A DNA stretch of 64,000 bases from Xanthomonas cucurbitae (GCF_002939885.1 NZ_MDED01000001.1:186001-250000), one strand, 5' to 3'. Numbered from the stretch's first letter, positions 52,365 through 61,836 are shown. Numbers and translations: made by a program. The notes: a model not told the origin generated them from the sequence alone.

Positions 52365-54130
52365 ACCAGCCAGCCGCCGCCAGGCCCAACCCGTTGCGGA
52401 AGCTTGGCAGCCTGCGCGCCCTGTGGCCGTTCGTGCAGCGCCAGCGCGGATTATTTGCCGCCTGGCTGATCGCGCTGGCGATTTCCTCGGCGGCCACGCT
52501 GAGCCTGCCGGCCGCGGTCAAGCGCATGATCGACCACGGCTTCTCCGGCGGGGCGCAGATCAACCAGGCATTCGCCCTGCTGTTCGCGGTTGCGGTGGTA
52601 CTGGCACTGGCCACCGCGGCACGGTTCTACTTCGTCTCGCTGCTGGGCGAAAAGGTGGTCGCCGACCTGCGTGGCCGCCTGTATGCGCATCTGATCGGGC
52701 TGGATGCCGGCTTTCACGACCGTAGCCGCAGCGGCGAACTGGTGTCGCGGCTGTCGGCCGACAGCGAACTGCTGCGCGGCTTGATCGGCACCACCATGTC
52801 GGTGGCGTTGCGCAGTACAGTGACGGTGGTCGGCAGCATGGTGATGCTGTTCGTCACCAGCCCACGTCTGGCCGGCTTCACCCTGATCGGCATCCCGCTG
52901 GCAGTGCTGCCCATCGTGCTGGGCGCTCGCCGGCTGCAGAAGATCTCGCGCGCCAGCCAGGACCGTGTGGCCGATGCCAATACGCTGGCCGCCGAAACCC
53001 TGGGCGCGGTGCGCACCGTGCAGGCGCATGCGCGCGAGCAGTACGAGAGCCAACGGTTCAGCCAGGCGCTGTTGTCCGCCATCGACACCGCACGGCTGCG
53101 GGTACGTACCCAGGCAGGCGTCACCGCCGTGGCGATCATGCTGATCTTCGGCGCCATCGTCGGTGTGCTGTGGCTGGGCGCGCACGATGTGGTGTCCGGG
53201 CGCATGACCCCGGGCACGCTGGGGCAGTTCGTGTTGTACGCGCTGATCGGCGGCGGCTCGGTCGGGGCATTGGCCGAGGTGTGGAACGAACTGCAGCGCG
53301 CCGCCGGCGGCATGGGCCGCGTCGGCGAACTGCTCGACGAACAGTCGGCAATCGTGGCACCGGCCACGCCCACGCCGTTGCCGCAGCCGCTGCATGGCGC
53401 GATCCACTTCGACCAGGTGGTGTTCCATTACCCGCAGCGCCCCGATGCACCGGCGCTGGATCACTTCGACCTGCATGTCCGCCCCGGCGAGACCGTGGCC
53501 TTGGTTGGCCCCTCCGGCGCCGGCAAGAGCACGGTGTTGTCGATGCTGCTGCGCTTCCATGACCCGGTGAGTGGCCGCGTGCGCATCGACGAGGTGGACC
53601 TGCGCGACACCGACCCGGTGCGCTTGCGCGAACACATTGCGCTGGTGCCGCAGCAACCCACCCTGTTCGCCGCCAGTGCCGCCGACAACATCCGCTACGG
53701 CAGGCTGCAGGCCAGCGACGCGCAGGTGGAAGCCGCCGCTGCGGCTGCCGAAGCCGATGTCTTCATCCGGGCGCTGCCGCAGGGCTACGCCAGCGAGCTG
53801 GGCGAGCGCGGCACGCGCCTGTCCGGCGGCCAGCAACAACGCGTGGCAATCGCGCGTGCCCTGCTCAAGGACGCGCCGATCCTGCTGCTGGACGAGGCCA
53901 CCAGCGCACTGGATGCGCAGAGCGAACGCGCCGTGCAGCAAGCGCTGGATCGGCTGATGCAGGGCCGCACCACCCTGGTCATCGCGCACCGCCTGGCCAC
54001 CGTGCTCAAAGCCGACCGCATCGTGGTCATGGATGCCGGCCGCATCGTTGCGCAGGGCACCCACGCACAGCTGATCGCAGAGGGCGGCCTGTATGCGGAA
54101 TTGGCGCGGCTGCAGTTCATCGATCAGTGA
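52361..54130 (+). CDS. MsbA-like ABC half-transporter (fused membrane and ATPase domains)
   Basis: This 589-residue inner-membrane exporter has an N-terminal six-helix domain (about 30-320) and a C-terminal ATPase. The ATPase has Walker A GPSGAGKS at about 383-390, signature RLSGGQQQR, Walker B LLLDEATSALD and H-loop IAHRLA, all intact. It probably works as a homodimer exporting a lipid or drug-like substrate; the substrate cannot be read. It contrasts with the degenerate ABC protein encoded 1.1 kb downstream. Coupled to yigZ by ATGA. Confidence 0.9.
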   Translation: MNQPAAARPNPLRKLGSLRALWPFVQRQRGLFAAWLIALAISSAATLSLPAAVKRMIDHGFSGGAQINQAFALLFAVAVVLALATAARFYFVSLLGEKVVADLRGRLYAHLIGLDAGFHDRSRSGELVSRLSADSELLRGLIGTTMSVALRSTVTVVGSMVMLFVTSPRLAGFTLIGIPLAVLPIVLGARRLQKISRASQDRVADANTLAAETLGAVRTVQAHAREQYESQRFSQALLSAIDTARLRVRTQAGVTAVAIMLIFGAIVGVLWLGAHDVVSGRMTPGTLGQFVLYALIGGGSVGALAEVWNELQRAAGGMGRVGELLDEQSAIVAPATPTPLPQPLHGAIHFDQVVFHYPQRPDAPALDHFDLHVRPGETVALVGPSGAGKSTVLSMLLRFHDPVSGRVRIDEVDLRDTDPVRLREHIALVPQQPTLFAASAADNIRYGRLQASDAQVEAAAAAAEADVFIRALPQGYASELGERGTRLSGGQQQRVAIARALLKDAPILLLDEATSALDAQSERAVQQALDRLMQGRTTLVIAHRLATVLKADRIVVMDAGRIVAQGTHAQLIAEGGLYAELARLQFIDQ

Positions 54131-54246
54131 CGCTGATTGGTGACATCGATTAGTGACGCCTGGCTGACGCGCCGGCGGCCGCTACGCGGCGTTCACCCAC
54201 CCGCCACCGATGCTGCGCTTCCGCCACTGCCTGCACGGCTGAACCC

Positions 54247-55146
54247 ATGCCCCGCCCCAAGACCACGCTTCGCCAACTCAGCTACTTCGTCGCGCTGGCC
54301 GACACCGGCAGTTTCACCCGCGCGGCAGAGCAGATGGGCGTGTCGCAGCCGTCGCTGTCACAGCAGATCCGCGCACTGGAGACCATCATCGGTACACCGC
54401 TGTTCGAGCGCGGCGTGCCCGCCATCCTGACCCCGCTGGGCCGCGACCTGCGCGACCGCGCACGCGGCATCCTGCTGGACGTGGCCGACCTGGAAGAGCT
54501 GCGCGCCACCTCGGCCGACACCTTGATCGGCACCATCCGGCTCGGCGTCTCGCCCACGCTGGGCGCCTATCTGATGCCCAGCCTGGTGGCGCGCCTGCAT
54601 CGCGAGCACCCGGCGTTGCGCGTGCACGTCCGCGAAGGCTTGCCGAACGTGCTGGCCAACGACCTGGCCAATGGCGTGCACGACCTGGTGCTGGTGCAAC
54701 TGCCGATGGCCGGCCGCAACCTGCACAGCGAACGGCTGTTCCGCGAGCCATTGCACGTGACCATGGCCGCCGATCACCCGCTGCGCAGCAAACGCCACAT
54801 CACCCCGGCCGACCTGCGTGGCGCCAACCTGCTCACGCTGATGCCGGACTACCGCCTGGCCGAACAGATCAGCGCGATTGCGGTGGACGTCGGCGCCAAT
54901 GTCCTGCGCGATTACGAAGGAACGAGTCTGGATGCGATCCGGCAAATGGCCGGCATGGGCATGGGGCTGGCGCTGCTGCCCGACCTGTACGTGCGCCAGG
55001 AGATCCGCGAAGGCGACGACGTGGTGGTGCGTCCGATCAAGGGAGGACGCTATTACCGCGAGATTGGACTGCTCTGGCGGCAAGGCGCCGGCCGCGCGCC
55101 CGCGTTCGGGCTGATCGCCGACTTGCTGCGCGCGGCAGCGGCATAG
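54247..55146 (+). CDS. LysR-family regulator, OxyR-like in sequence but without the redox cysteines
   Basis: This 299-residue protein has an N-terminal LysR winged helix (about 6-65, TLRQLSYFVALADTGSFTRAAEQM) and a substrate-binding effector domain (about 95-295). The region that in OxyR carries the redox Cys pair reads LLTLMPDYRLAEQISAIAV, without cysteine, so peroxide sensing by that mechanism is excluded. It lies 88 bases before the degenerate ABC operon on the same strand and may regulate it, although LysR genes are more often divergent from their targets. Confidence 0.87.
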   Translation: MPRPKTTLRQLSYFVALADTGSFTRAAEQMGVSQPSLSQQIRALETIIGTPLFERGVPAILTPLGRDLRDRARGILLDVADLEELRATSADTLIGTIRLGVSPTLGAYLMPSLVARLHREHPALRVHVREGLPNVLANDLANGVHDLVLVQLPMAGRNLHSERLFREPLHVTMAADHPLRSKRHITPADLRGANLLTLMPDYRLAEQISAIAVDVGANVLRDYEGTSLDAIRQMAGMGMGLALLPDLYVRQEIREGDDVVVRPIKGGRYYREIGLLWRQGAGRAPAFGLIADLLRAAAA

Positions 55147-55234
55147 GAAAATCCTATGCGGTGGATAAGCGGTTCGGCCTTGTTCTGTTGCCGCAACTCG
55201 TCAATGCTTGCTTGAAATCAACAGTGGAAGGAAC

Positions 55235-56923
55235 ATGGCGGCAAAGCAGATCGGATGGCGGGAAGCGGCGGGCTGGCTGGCGGAGATCGTCGGGCCGGAC
55301 ATGCCGTATGTGCGGCTGGCCCTGGTGTACGGCATCGCGATTAGCCTGCTGTCGCTGGCGACCCCGATCTCGGTGCAGCTACTGATTAACAGCGTGGCCA
55401 ATATCGCCCTGCCCACGCCGCTATGGACACTGTCCGGCCTGCTGCTGGGCCTGCTGCTGCTGGTGGCCGCCCTGAGCGCGATGCGGGTGTGGGTCATGGC
55501 GTTGTTCGAGCGCCGGCTGTTCGCGCGGGTGGTGGCCGAGATCACGGTGCGGGCGGTACACGCCCAGAACCCCTTCTTCACCGACCAGAACCGCGGCGAC
55601 ATGTTCAACCGCTACTTCGACCTGGTGGTGGTGCAGAAGGCTGTCCCCAGCCTGGCCGTGGGCGCCTTCACCATCGTGCTGCAGTCGGCGGTGGGGCTGA
55701 TCGTCACCAGTTTCTACCATCCGTTCTTCCTGGCCTTCAATGCGCTGCTGTTGCTGGTGATCTTCTCGATCTGGATGATCTGGTCACGCAGTTCGATCCG
55801 CACCGCAGTCGACCTGAGTCACGCCAAGCACAATGCCGCACACTGGCTGGAAAGCGTTGGCGGCTCCAATGGTTTCTACAAATCCAGCCGCCACCTCAAC
55901 TTTGCGATGGAGCGCTCCGAAGCGGTGACGGCGGCCTATGTGGCACGCCATCGGCGTCATTTCCGCTACACATTCACCCAGACGCTGGCATTTCTACTCA
56001 CCTATGCGGTGGCCAGCGCGGCGCTGCTGGCGCTGGGCGGCAGCCTGATCCTGCGTGGCGAATTGTCGATCGGCCAGCTGGTGGCGGCCGAGCTGATCCT
56101 GAGCGCGGTGTTCTACGGCATCGCGCAGTTGGGGACCTACCTGGATACGTTCTACGACCTGGTGGCCAGCGCAGAGGAATTATCGCTGCTGTACGCCATC
56201 CCGCAGGAGCGCGCGGTGGCCATTGCTGGCAAGACCCCGCGCAACAGCGACGTGCGCCTGGATGGCGTGGTGATCGAAGGTGCGCGCTTCGATTTCGCGC
56301 TGGAGGCCGGCGAGCAGCTGGTCACGCTGGCATCCGGTGGCGCCGAACGTCTGCTGGCGATGGTACTCAAGCGCCATGAGGTCCCGGAGCGCGGGCTGGT
56401 GATGGTGGGCGGCGCCGACATGGCGACCTTCGACATGTACCTGCTGCGCTCGGAAGTCACTGTGCTTGATCGCCCCACCATCGTGGAAGTCACCATTCGC
56501 GAATACCTGTCGATGGCCTCGCCGGACGTCAGCTCCGAGAGCATGCTCGAAGCGATCGATGCGGTGGGCTTGCGCGCCCGCATCGCCGCACTGCCGCAGG
56601 GCCTGGATACGCGCCTGGCGGCCTCGGGCTACCCGCTGTGGATCGGCGATGTGATGGGCCTGAAGCTGGCCAACGCCTTGCTGGTACGCCCGCGGGTGCT
56701 GATGCTGTCGCAGCTGTTCGACCTGATCCCCACCGAACGCCTGGCGGCGGTGCTGCGCCGGCTCAAGGACGCCGGAACCACGGTCTTGCTGTGTACCGGC
56801 CGGCCGGAAGACATCACCCTGGATGGCTGGTTCCGGCTGGAGCCTGGACACCAGCAACGCTACGCCACGCGGGCGGAACTGATCGCATCGGCACAGGAGG
56901 CAGGCAATGCAATACGCCACTGA
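55235..56923 (+). CDS. ABC-exporter-like protein with a degenerate ATPase domain
   Basis: This 562-residue protein has a six-helix exporter membrane domain (about 25-310) with a normal layout. The C-terminal region (about 335-555) follows the ABC ATPase fold pattern but lacks every catalytic motif. At the Walker A position (365-373) it reads LASGGAERL, without GKS/T. The Walker B equivalent (488-493) is VLMLSQ instead of DE. The signature region reads AASGYPLWIGD, the Q-loop Gln is Asp (VLDRPTI), and the H-loop is LLCTGRPED without His. The frame is fully intact and coupled to HlyD and TolC genes, so it looks like a retained function, not a decaying gene. ATG 55235 follows a GGAAGG signal. 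Confidence 0.88.
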   Translation: MAAKQIGWREAAGWLAEIVGPDMPYVRLALVYGIAISLLSLATPISVQLLINSVANIALPTPLWTLSGLLLGLLLLVAALSAMRVWVMALFERRLFARVVAEITVRAVHAQNPFFTDQNRGDMFNRYFDLVVVQKAVPSLAVGAFTIVLQSAVGLIVTSFYHPFFLAFNALLLLVIFSIWMIWSRSSIRTAVDLSHAKHNAAHWLESVGGSNGFYKSSRHLNFAMERSEAVTAAYVARHRRHFRYTFTQTLAFLLTYAVASAALLALGGSLILRGELSIGQLVAAELILSAVFYGIAQLGTYLDTFYDLVASAEELSLLYAIPQERAVAIAGKTPRNSDVRLDGVVIEGARFDFALEAGEQLVTLASGGAERLLAMVLKRHEVPERGLVMVGGADMATFDMYLLRSEVTVLDRPTIVEVTIREYLSMASPDVSSESMLEAIDAVGLRARIAALPQGLDTRLAASGYPLWIGDVMGLKLANALLVRPRVLMLSQLFDLIPTERLAAVLRRLKDAGTTVLLCTGRPEDITLDGWFRLEPGHQQRYATRAELIASAQEAGNAIRH

Positions 56924-57992
56924 CCGCATGCTGCACTTCCCCACCCTGTCGGCCATGGGCCCGCCCAGCATCGCCAAGGTGCTGGCCTGGATGCTGCTGA
57001 TCGGCATCGTCATCTGCAGTGCCATCCTGGCGTTGGTGCCCTGGGTACAGACCGCCAGCGGCAAGGGCCAGGTGGTGGCGCTGGATCCGGACGACCGCCA
57101 GCAGCAGGTCACCGCGTTCGTGCCCGGCCGGGTGGAACGCTGGTACGTGCACGACGGCCAGCATGTGTCCAAGGGCGATCCGATCGCCCGCGTGGGCGAC
57201 CTGGATCCTGACCTGCTCACCCGCCTCGCCAGCGAACGGGCGCAGGCGCAGGCCGAGATCGCCGCCCTCCAGCAGTCGCGTGCAGTCGCCAGCATCGACG
57301 TGGAGCGCAGCCGGCAATTGCTCGCCGAAGGTCTGGCAGGCCGCCGCGACTTCGAGCTGACCCAGATCAAGGTGGCCGAAGCCGATGCCAAGCTGGCCGA
57401 ATCGCGCGCCAAGCTGACCCGCATCGACATCCAGTTAAACCGCCAGTCCGCGCAGTTGGTGCGCGCCCCGCGCGATGGCCGCGTGCAACAACTCAACGCC
57501 GCCAGCGGCAGTGCGATGGTGTCGCCAGGCACCGTGCTGGCGGTGATCGCGCCCGAGCGGGTGGAACGCGCGGTCGAGCTGTACATCGACGGCCGCGACG
57601 TACCGCTGATCCGTCCCGGCCGCCCGGTGCGGCTGGAATTCGAAGGCTGGCCGGCGATCCAGTTCAGCGGCTGGCCGTCGGTGGCGCACGGTATGTTCGA
57701 CGGCCGGGTGCGCGCCATCGACCCCAATGCTGCGCCCGACGGCGTGTTCCGCATCCTGGTCGAACCGGCGCCGGGCAAACCGGCCTGGCCCGCCCAGGAA
57801 TTCGCCCGCCAGGGCGGCAAGGTGCGCGGCTGGGTGCAGGGCGAGACGGTGAAGGTGGGCTACGAACTGTGGCGCCAGCTCAACAATTTCCCATTGGAAT
57901 TCGGGCAGCGCCCCGCAGCGGGCATGCAGCAGGATGGCAAGGCCAAGCCAGCCGCCGGCAAGACCGAAGAAGACGCGACGGGCAAGAAATGA
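56907..57992 (+). CDS. HlyD-family periplasmic adaptor
   Basis: This 361-residue membrane-fusion protein has an N-terminal membrane anchor (about 24-46). A split biotinyl-lipoyl-like domain follows (DDRQQQVTAFVPGRVERWYVHDGQHVSKGDPI, and APRDGRVQQL later). A coiled coil lies between (about 110-185), then a beta-barrel region (about 225-320). The C-terminal tail is basic and Ala/Lys-rich. It overlaps the ABC gene by 17 bases and the TolC gene by four, so all three are made together. It should bridge the inner- and outer-membrane parts of an export channel. Confidence 0.9.
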   Translation: MQYATDRMLHFPTLSAMGPPSIAKVLAWMLLIGIVICSAILALVPWVQTASGKGQVVALDPDDRQQQVTAFVPGRVERWYVHDGQHVSKGDPIARVGDLDPDLLTRLASERAQAQAEIAALQQSRAVASIDVERSRQLLAEGLAGRRDFELTQIKVAEADAKLAESRAKLTRIDIQLNRQSAQLVRAPRDGRVQQLNAASGSAMVSPGTVLAVIAPERVERAVELYIDGRDVPLIRPGRPVRLEFEGWPAIQFSGWPSVAHGMFDGRVRAIDPNAAPDGVFRILVEPAPGKPAWPAQEFARQGGKVRGWVQGETVKVGYELWRQLNNFPLEFGQRPAAGMQQDGKAKPAAGKTEEDATGKK

Positions 57993-59392
57993 GGCATCGT
58001 CTTGTTGTCTTGTTGATCGCACTCTGCCCCGGTGCGGCGTTCGCCCAGGCCGCGCCACTGACCCTGGACGAGGTACTGCAATCCTCGGCGCGCTCGGCGC
58101 CGCAGATCGTCGAAGCGCTGGCCAAGGTCCGCCAGGCCGAAGGCAAGGGGATCTCGGCCGACGGCGCCTTCGATACCGTTTTCGACATCGAGGGCCGCTC
58201 GCGCGAGGCCGGCTATTACGACGGCAGCACCATCGAAACCGGCGTCAAGCGGCCATTCGAGACCAATGGCGGCTATTACTACGGCGGCTACCGCTCCTCG
58301 CGGGGCGAGTTTCCGATCTACGAAGACAAGTCCTACACCGACCGCGGCGGCGAAGTGAAGGTCGGCGCGCTGTACGCGCTGCTGCGCGACCGCGTCGTGG
58401 ACGAGCGCCGCACCCGTCGTAGCGTGGCCAGCACCGACATCGACGTGGCCCAGTACGAAGCGCAGATGGTGGCCATCGGCGTGCAGCGCCGCGCGGTGGA
58501 CGCCTATCAGAGCTGGGTCGCGGCCGGCCTGAGACTGCGCGCCTATCGGGACCTGCTGGAGCTGGCCGAGCGCCGCCGCACCGCGATTTCCCGGCAGGTG
58601 ACGCTGGGCGCACGTCCCACGATCCTGTTGACCGAGAACGACCAGAACCTGGTGCGTCGCCGCGCGCTGGTAGTGCGCTCGGAGCAGGACTTCGCAAGCG
58701 CCGCCAATGGCTTGTCGCTGTATCTGCGCGACGATGCCGGCATGCCGCTGACGGTGACCGCCGAACGCCTGCCGGCCGATACCTCCGCGCTGGAAGGGCT
58801 AGCCGGCGCCAGCAGGATCACCGCCCCGGTGGAGCGGCCCGATTACCGCGCCGTGCTGACGCGCATCGACCAGGCCACTGCGCGGCTGATGCTGGCGCAG
58901 AACGACCTGAAGCCGCGCCTGGATGTCAGCGTCGAGGTCAGCAAGGACTTCGGCCCGCCCGGCGTGGGCGGCCCCAACCGCTCGCCCACCGATGCCATCA
59001 TCGGCTTCCGTTTCAGCGTGCCGTTGGAGAACCGCGCCGCCAAGGGTCGGGTCGCCGAAGCGCGCGCCGAGATCGAAGCGCTGGATCAGCGCAGCCGTTT
59101 CCTGCGCGACCAGATCTCGGTCGAGGTGGAATCGGTGGTGATCTCGCTCACCGCCGCCGAGCGCCTGGCCAAGATCGCCGATGAGGAACGCAGCCTGGCC
59201 GACCGCCTGGCCGAAGCCGAGCGGCGGCGCTTCGAGCTGGGGTCGGGCGACTTCTTCCTGGTCAACCAGCGCGAGGAAACCGCCAACGATGCCCGCGTGC
59301 GCCTGGTCGATGCACAGGCCCGTATCGCCTCGGCGCGTGCCGAGCTGGCCGCGGCTACCGCCGACCGCGATGCGCTGCGACTGAGCCGCTGA
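57989..59392 (+). CDS. TolC-family outer-membrane channel
   Basis: This 467-residue protein has a signal peptide (MRHRLVVLLIALCPGAAFAQ). Two outer-membrane-factor repeats of long alpha-helical hairpins follow (about 30-245 and 290-460). Typical of TolC-like proteins are TLDEVLQSSARSAPQ at the start, and LEQR-type helices with RFELGSGDFFLVNQREETA near the end. It completes the tripartite set with the HlyD-like adaptor and the ABC-like protein. No substrate gene is adjacent. Confidence 0.9.
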   Translation: MRHRLVVLLIALCPGAAFAQAAPLTLDEVLQSSARSAPQIVEALAKVRQAEGKGISADGAFDTVFDIEGRSREAGYYDGSTIETGVKRPFETNGGYYYGGYRSSRGEFPIYEDKSYTDRGGEVKVGALYALLRDRVVDERRTRRSVASTDIDVAQYEAQMVAIGVQRRAVDAYQSWVAAGLRLRAYRDLLELAERRRTAISRQVTLGARPTILLTENDQNLVRRRALVVRSEQDFASAANGLSLYLRDDAGMPLTVTAERLPADTSALEGLAGASRITAPVERPDYRAVLTRIDQATARLMLAQNDLKPRLDVSVEVSKDFGPPGVGGPNRSPTDAIIGFRFSVPLENRAAKGRVAEARAEIEALDQRSRFLRDQISVEVESVVISLTAAERLAKIADEERSLADRLAEAERRRFELGSGDFFLVNQREETANDARVRLVDAQARIASARAELAAATADRDALRLSR

Positions 59393-59487
59393 GGGCGGCG
59401 AATTGCAGCTCTCCACGCCCTGATGATTGCCTGGTCATTTTTTGACCAACGCGATCGACGGACTTGCCGGACAGGGGCCGTCGGCAG

Positions 59488-59539
59488 TTATCCACATGCT
59501 TGTGCAGGTTTCATCCACATCCGTTGTGGATGAAACCTG
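59488..59539. other. DnaA-box-like cluster with 15-bp perfect hairpin
   Basis: TTATCCACA at 59488-59496 exactly matches the consensus DnaA box. A perfect hairpin follows at once (59505-59519 with 59525-59539, arms CAGGTTTCATCCACA). Each arm carries a one-mismatch box (TCATCCACA). It lies between the convergent tolC-like and tyrA genes. No T-run follows on either strand. Confidence 0.65.
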
Positions 59540-59556
59540 TACTGCGCGCGCCACGC

Positions 59557-60684
59557 TCAGGCCTTGCGCTCCACACGCTCCAGCACACGCCCGATCCCGC
59601 TGTGGTCGATCTCGCTGGCTGCCCGCCTCAGCGCAGCAGGATCGCTATCGGGCTCGAATCCGATCCGGAAGTGCAGTTCACCCAGCGGCGTGCGCGAGGA
59701 GTGGATCGACGACAGGTTCACCGTGTGCCGTTCGAACACGTGCAGCAAGGCGCGTAGCGAACCTGGCCGGTCTTCAGGCAGGTAGACGCTCAAGGCCAGG
59801 GACTCGGTCAGGTCGGCCAACAGGTAGCCCAGCCGTTCGTAGGTGTAGTTGCCGGCAGCCAGGGTCTGCGGTTCTAGGGCCGCAGCAGTGTCGTCCAGAA
59901 AGCGGCGGCGGAACTGTACACGCGCCGCGTCATCGCCCTGCGCCACCAGCGCGCGCAACTGCTGCAATTGCGCCAGCAGCCGGTCCAGCATCTCGCCAAC
60001 GTAGGGGTTGCCGAACTGGATGTCTTCGTAGATCGCCGGATTGAGCGAGAGGATGCGCGCGATGACCGCAGTGTCCAGCTCGAACGCGGCCGAGCGGTAG
60101 GGCATCAGCGCCTGCAGCTCGCCCAGCAGCGGCGCGTAGTCGCGCAAGGTGCCGGCTTGCGCCAGGTGGGTGGCGTGCACCATCGCCTGTACCAGCGCCA
60201 TCACCCGGTCGTGGTGTTCGGCAGTCGCGTAGACGCACTCGGCCTGCAAGGCGGTGCACAACGCCTGCACCCACGGCGTCCAGTGCTGCAGGCGCGCCTG
60301 GCAGACCACCATCACCCGGCCCTTCAAGGTCGGCGACTTGGGCGGTGCGGTCATCGGATGCAGGCCGACCACCTCGGCCGAGGACACCAGCATCGCCGCC
60401 ACCGGCGCCTGCTTGATCGAAGTGACGTCCATCCACAGTTGCGAGGCTGCGCGCAGGCCGGCCAGCGCGACATAGCGCTGAATCAACACGGCCGTGTGGC
60501 GGATGGGTGCGGCAAAGATCAGTACATCTGCCTGCTGCGCCAGCGTGGCCTCGTCCATGCTACCGGCATCGGCAGGATCAAAGCCAATCACCTGCAGCTG
60601 CATACGCGTGCGCAGGAACTGCCCCAGCCATCGCCCGTAGGCACCGGCACTGCCGACGATCCCGACGACCGGTTGGGCGATCAT
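59557..60684 (-). CDS. tyrA: Prephenate dehydrogenase with ACT domain
   Basis: This 375-residue cytoplasmic enzyme converts prephenate to 4-hydroxyphenylpyruvate with NAD, in tyrosine synthesis. The N-terminal Rossmann motif reads GIVGSAGAYGRWLGQ, as in TyrA forms related to the T-protein. The catalytic-type His is in VGLHPMTAP. The C-terminal ACT domain (about 295-370, LPEDRPGSLRALLHVFERHTVNLSSIHS) suggests feedback by tyrosine. Its start overlaps the pdxY stop by four bases. Confidence 0.9.
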   Translation of the reverse strand: MIAQPVVGIVGSAGAYGRWLGQFLRTRMQLQVIGFDPADAGSMDEATLAQQADVLIFAAPIRHTAVLIQRYVALAGLRAASQLWMDVTSIKQAPVAAMLVSSAEVVGLHPMTAPPKSPTLKGRVMVVCQARLQHWTPWVQALCTALQAECVYATAEHHDRVMALVQAMVHATHLAQAGTLRDYAPLLGELQALMPYRSAAFELDTAVIARILSLNPAIYEDIQFGNPYVGEMLDRLLAQLQQLRALVAQGDDAARVQFRRRFLDDTAAALEPQTLAAGNYTYERLGYLLADLTESLALSVYLPEDRPGSLRALLHVFERHTVNLSSIHSSRTPLGELHFRIGFEPDSDPAALRRAASEIDHSGIGRVLERVERKA

Positions 60685-61589
60685 GCCAGGCGCTCGACGG
60701 CGAAGCGTGGCGATGCGGCGAGTGCGGCCGGGGCGGCGGCAAGCACATCGAACTCTTCATGCCCTGCAGCCAGGGTCGCTTCCAGGGCGCCATGCACACC
60801 ACCAAGCGCATGGCCCACCGCCTGCTCGAACGGCAGGTCGCGCAGCAGGAATCCGATCAACAACGCCATCAACACGTCGCCGGTACCGGCGACATCCACC
60901 GGTAGGTGCGGGCTGGCCCAGCGATACACCGCCGTGTTGCTGACCGCCAGCGTCACCAGCTCGCCGGCACCGCCGGCCACGCTGTGTGCAAGCACCCAGT
61001 GTGGCCCGCGCGCGAGCAAGGCGCGGGCGGCCACGATGGCATCGTCCTGTTGCAGGCTGGGCAGGCCGGTCAAGCGTCCCAGTTCGAACGCATTGGGCGT
61101 CACCAGCCAGGCATGCGGCAGCAGGCGTTCGGCAAAGACCCGTTCCAATCCCGGCTCGACGTAGGGGCCGGTATGCGTATCGCCAATCACCGGATCCAGG
61201 CAGTAGCGCAGTTGCGGTGCCTGCGGCAGGGTCTGCTGCAGCCAGTCGGCAAACGCCTCGCCGTTGGCCAGGCTGCCGAAGTAGCCGGACACCAGCATGC
61301 GTGCGCGTTGCGGCAGGCCGCGTTCGGTGGCGCCGAGCAACAGATCCGCCAGCCAGTCGGCCGGCAGGATGCGGCCACGCAGCGTGGAATAGAACGGCGC
61401 ATTGCTCAACAGCGTAGTGGGCACTTCGGCCACGCGCAGGCCAAGCGCGCGCAGTGGCGGCACCGCCGCACTGTTGCCGGCGTGGCCATAGACCAGCTGC
61501 GACTGCACCGAGATCACATCGATCGGCGAAGGACCCTCCGGGCGCTGGCGGCGACCGTGGACAAGGTGGCTATCGGTTGCATCGCTCAT
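60681..61589 (-). CDS. pdxY: Pyridoxal kinase PdxY
   Basis: This 302-residue cytoplasmic ribokinase-superfamily enzyme salvages vitamin B6 by phosphorylating pyridoxal. Substrate-side motifs are SVQSQLVYGHAGNSAAVPPL and LLSNAPFYSTLRG. The ATP/anion-hole motif is VDVAGTGDVL, with the catalytic Asp. It is translationally coupled to tyrA. Confidence 0.92.
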   Translation of the reverse strand: MSDATDSHLVHGRRQRPEGPSPIDVISVQSQLVYGHAGNSAAVPPLRALGLRVAEVPTTLLSNAPFYSTLRGRILPADWLADLLLGATERGLPQRARMLVSGYFGSLANGEAFADWLQQTLPQAPQLRYCLDPVIGDTHTGPYVEPGLERVFAERLLPHAWLVTPNAFELGRLTGLPSLQQDDAIVAARALLARGPHWVLAHSVAGGAGELVTLAVSNTAVYRWASPHLPVDVAGTGDVLMALLIGFLLRDLPFEQAVGHALGGVHGALEATLAAGHEEFDVLAAAPAALAASPRFAVERLA

Positions 61590-61836
61590 GGGAAACGCCG
61601 TCGTGAGAACAGGACGCCATTATCCGCCGCAACGCGTGAGCGCGTGACGTGACTGGAATGAGGCGACGTTGCGTGTTGCGCGCTGAAGTGGGTGCGCTCT
61701 TTTGAACGGCGCCGACGTTCGACTTGATCTGCTTTGCAAACGCGGCCGGACGCTTCAGCGCTGTGCGCATGACTTGCAGTCTTTTCGACGCCAACGGTGC
61801 CGCTTGCAAGCGGGCGTTGGGTTGACGATCGGTACG

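Noticed and set aside
54247-55146. Naming the LysR regulator OxyR
   Set aside because: Sequence is OxyR-like in the DNA-binding domain, but both redox cysteines are missing.
55235-56923. Calling the degenerate ABC gene a pseudogene
   Set aside because: No frameshift or internal stop, a good ribosome site, and tight coupling to the next two genes suggest a functional protein.
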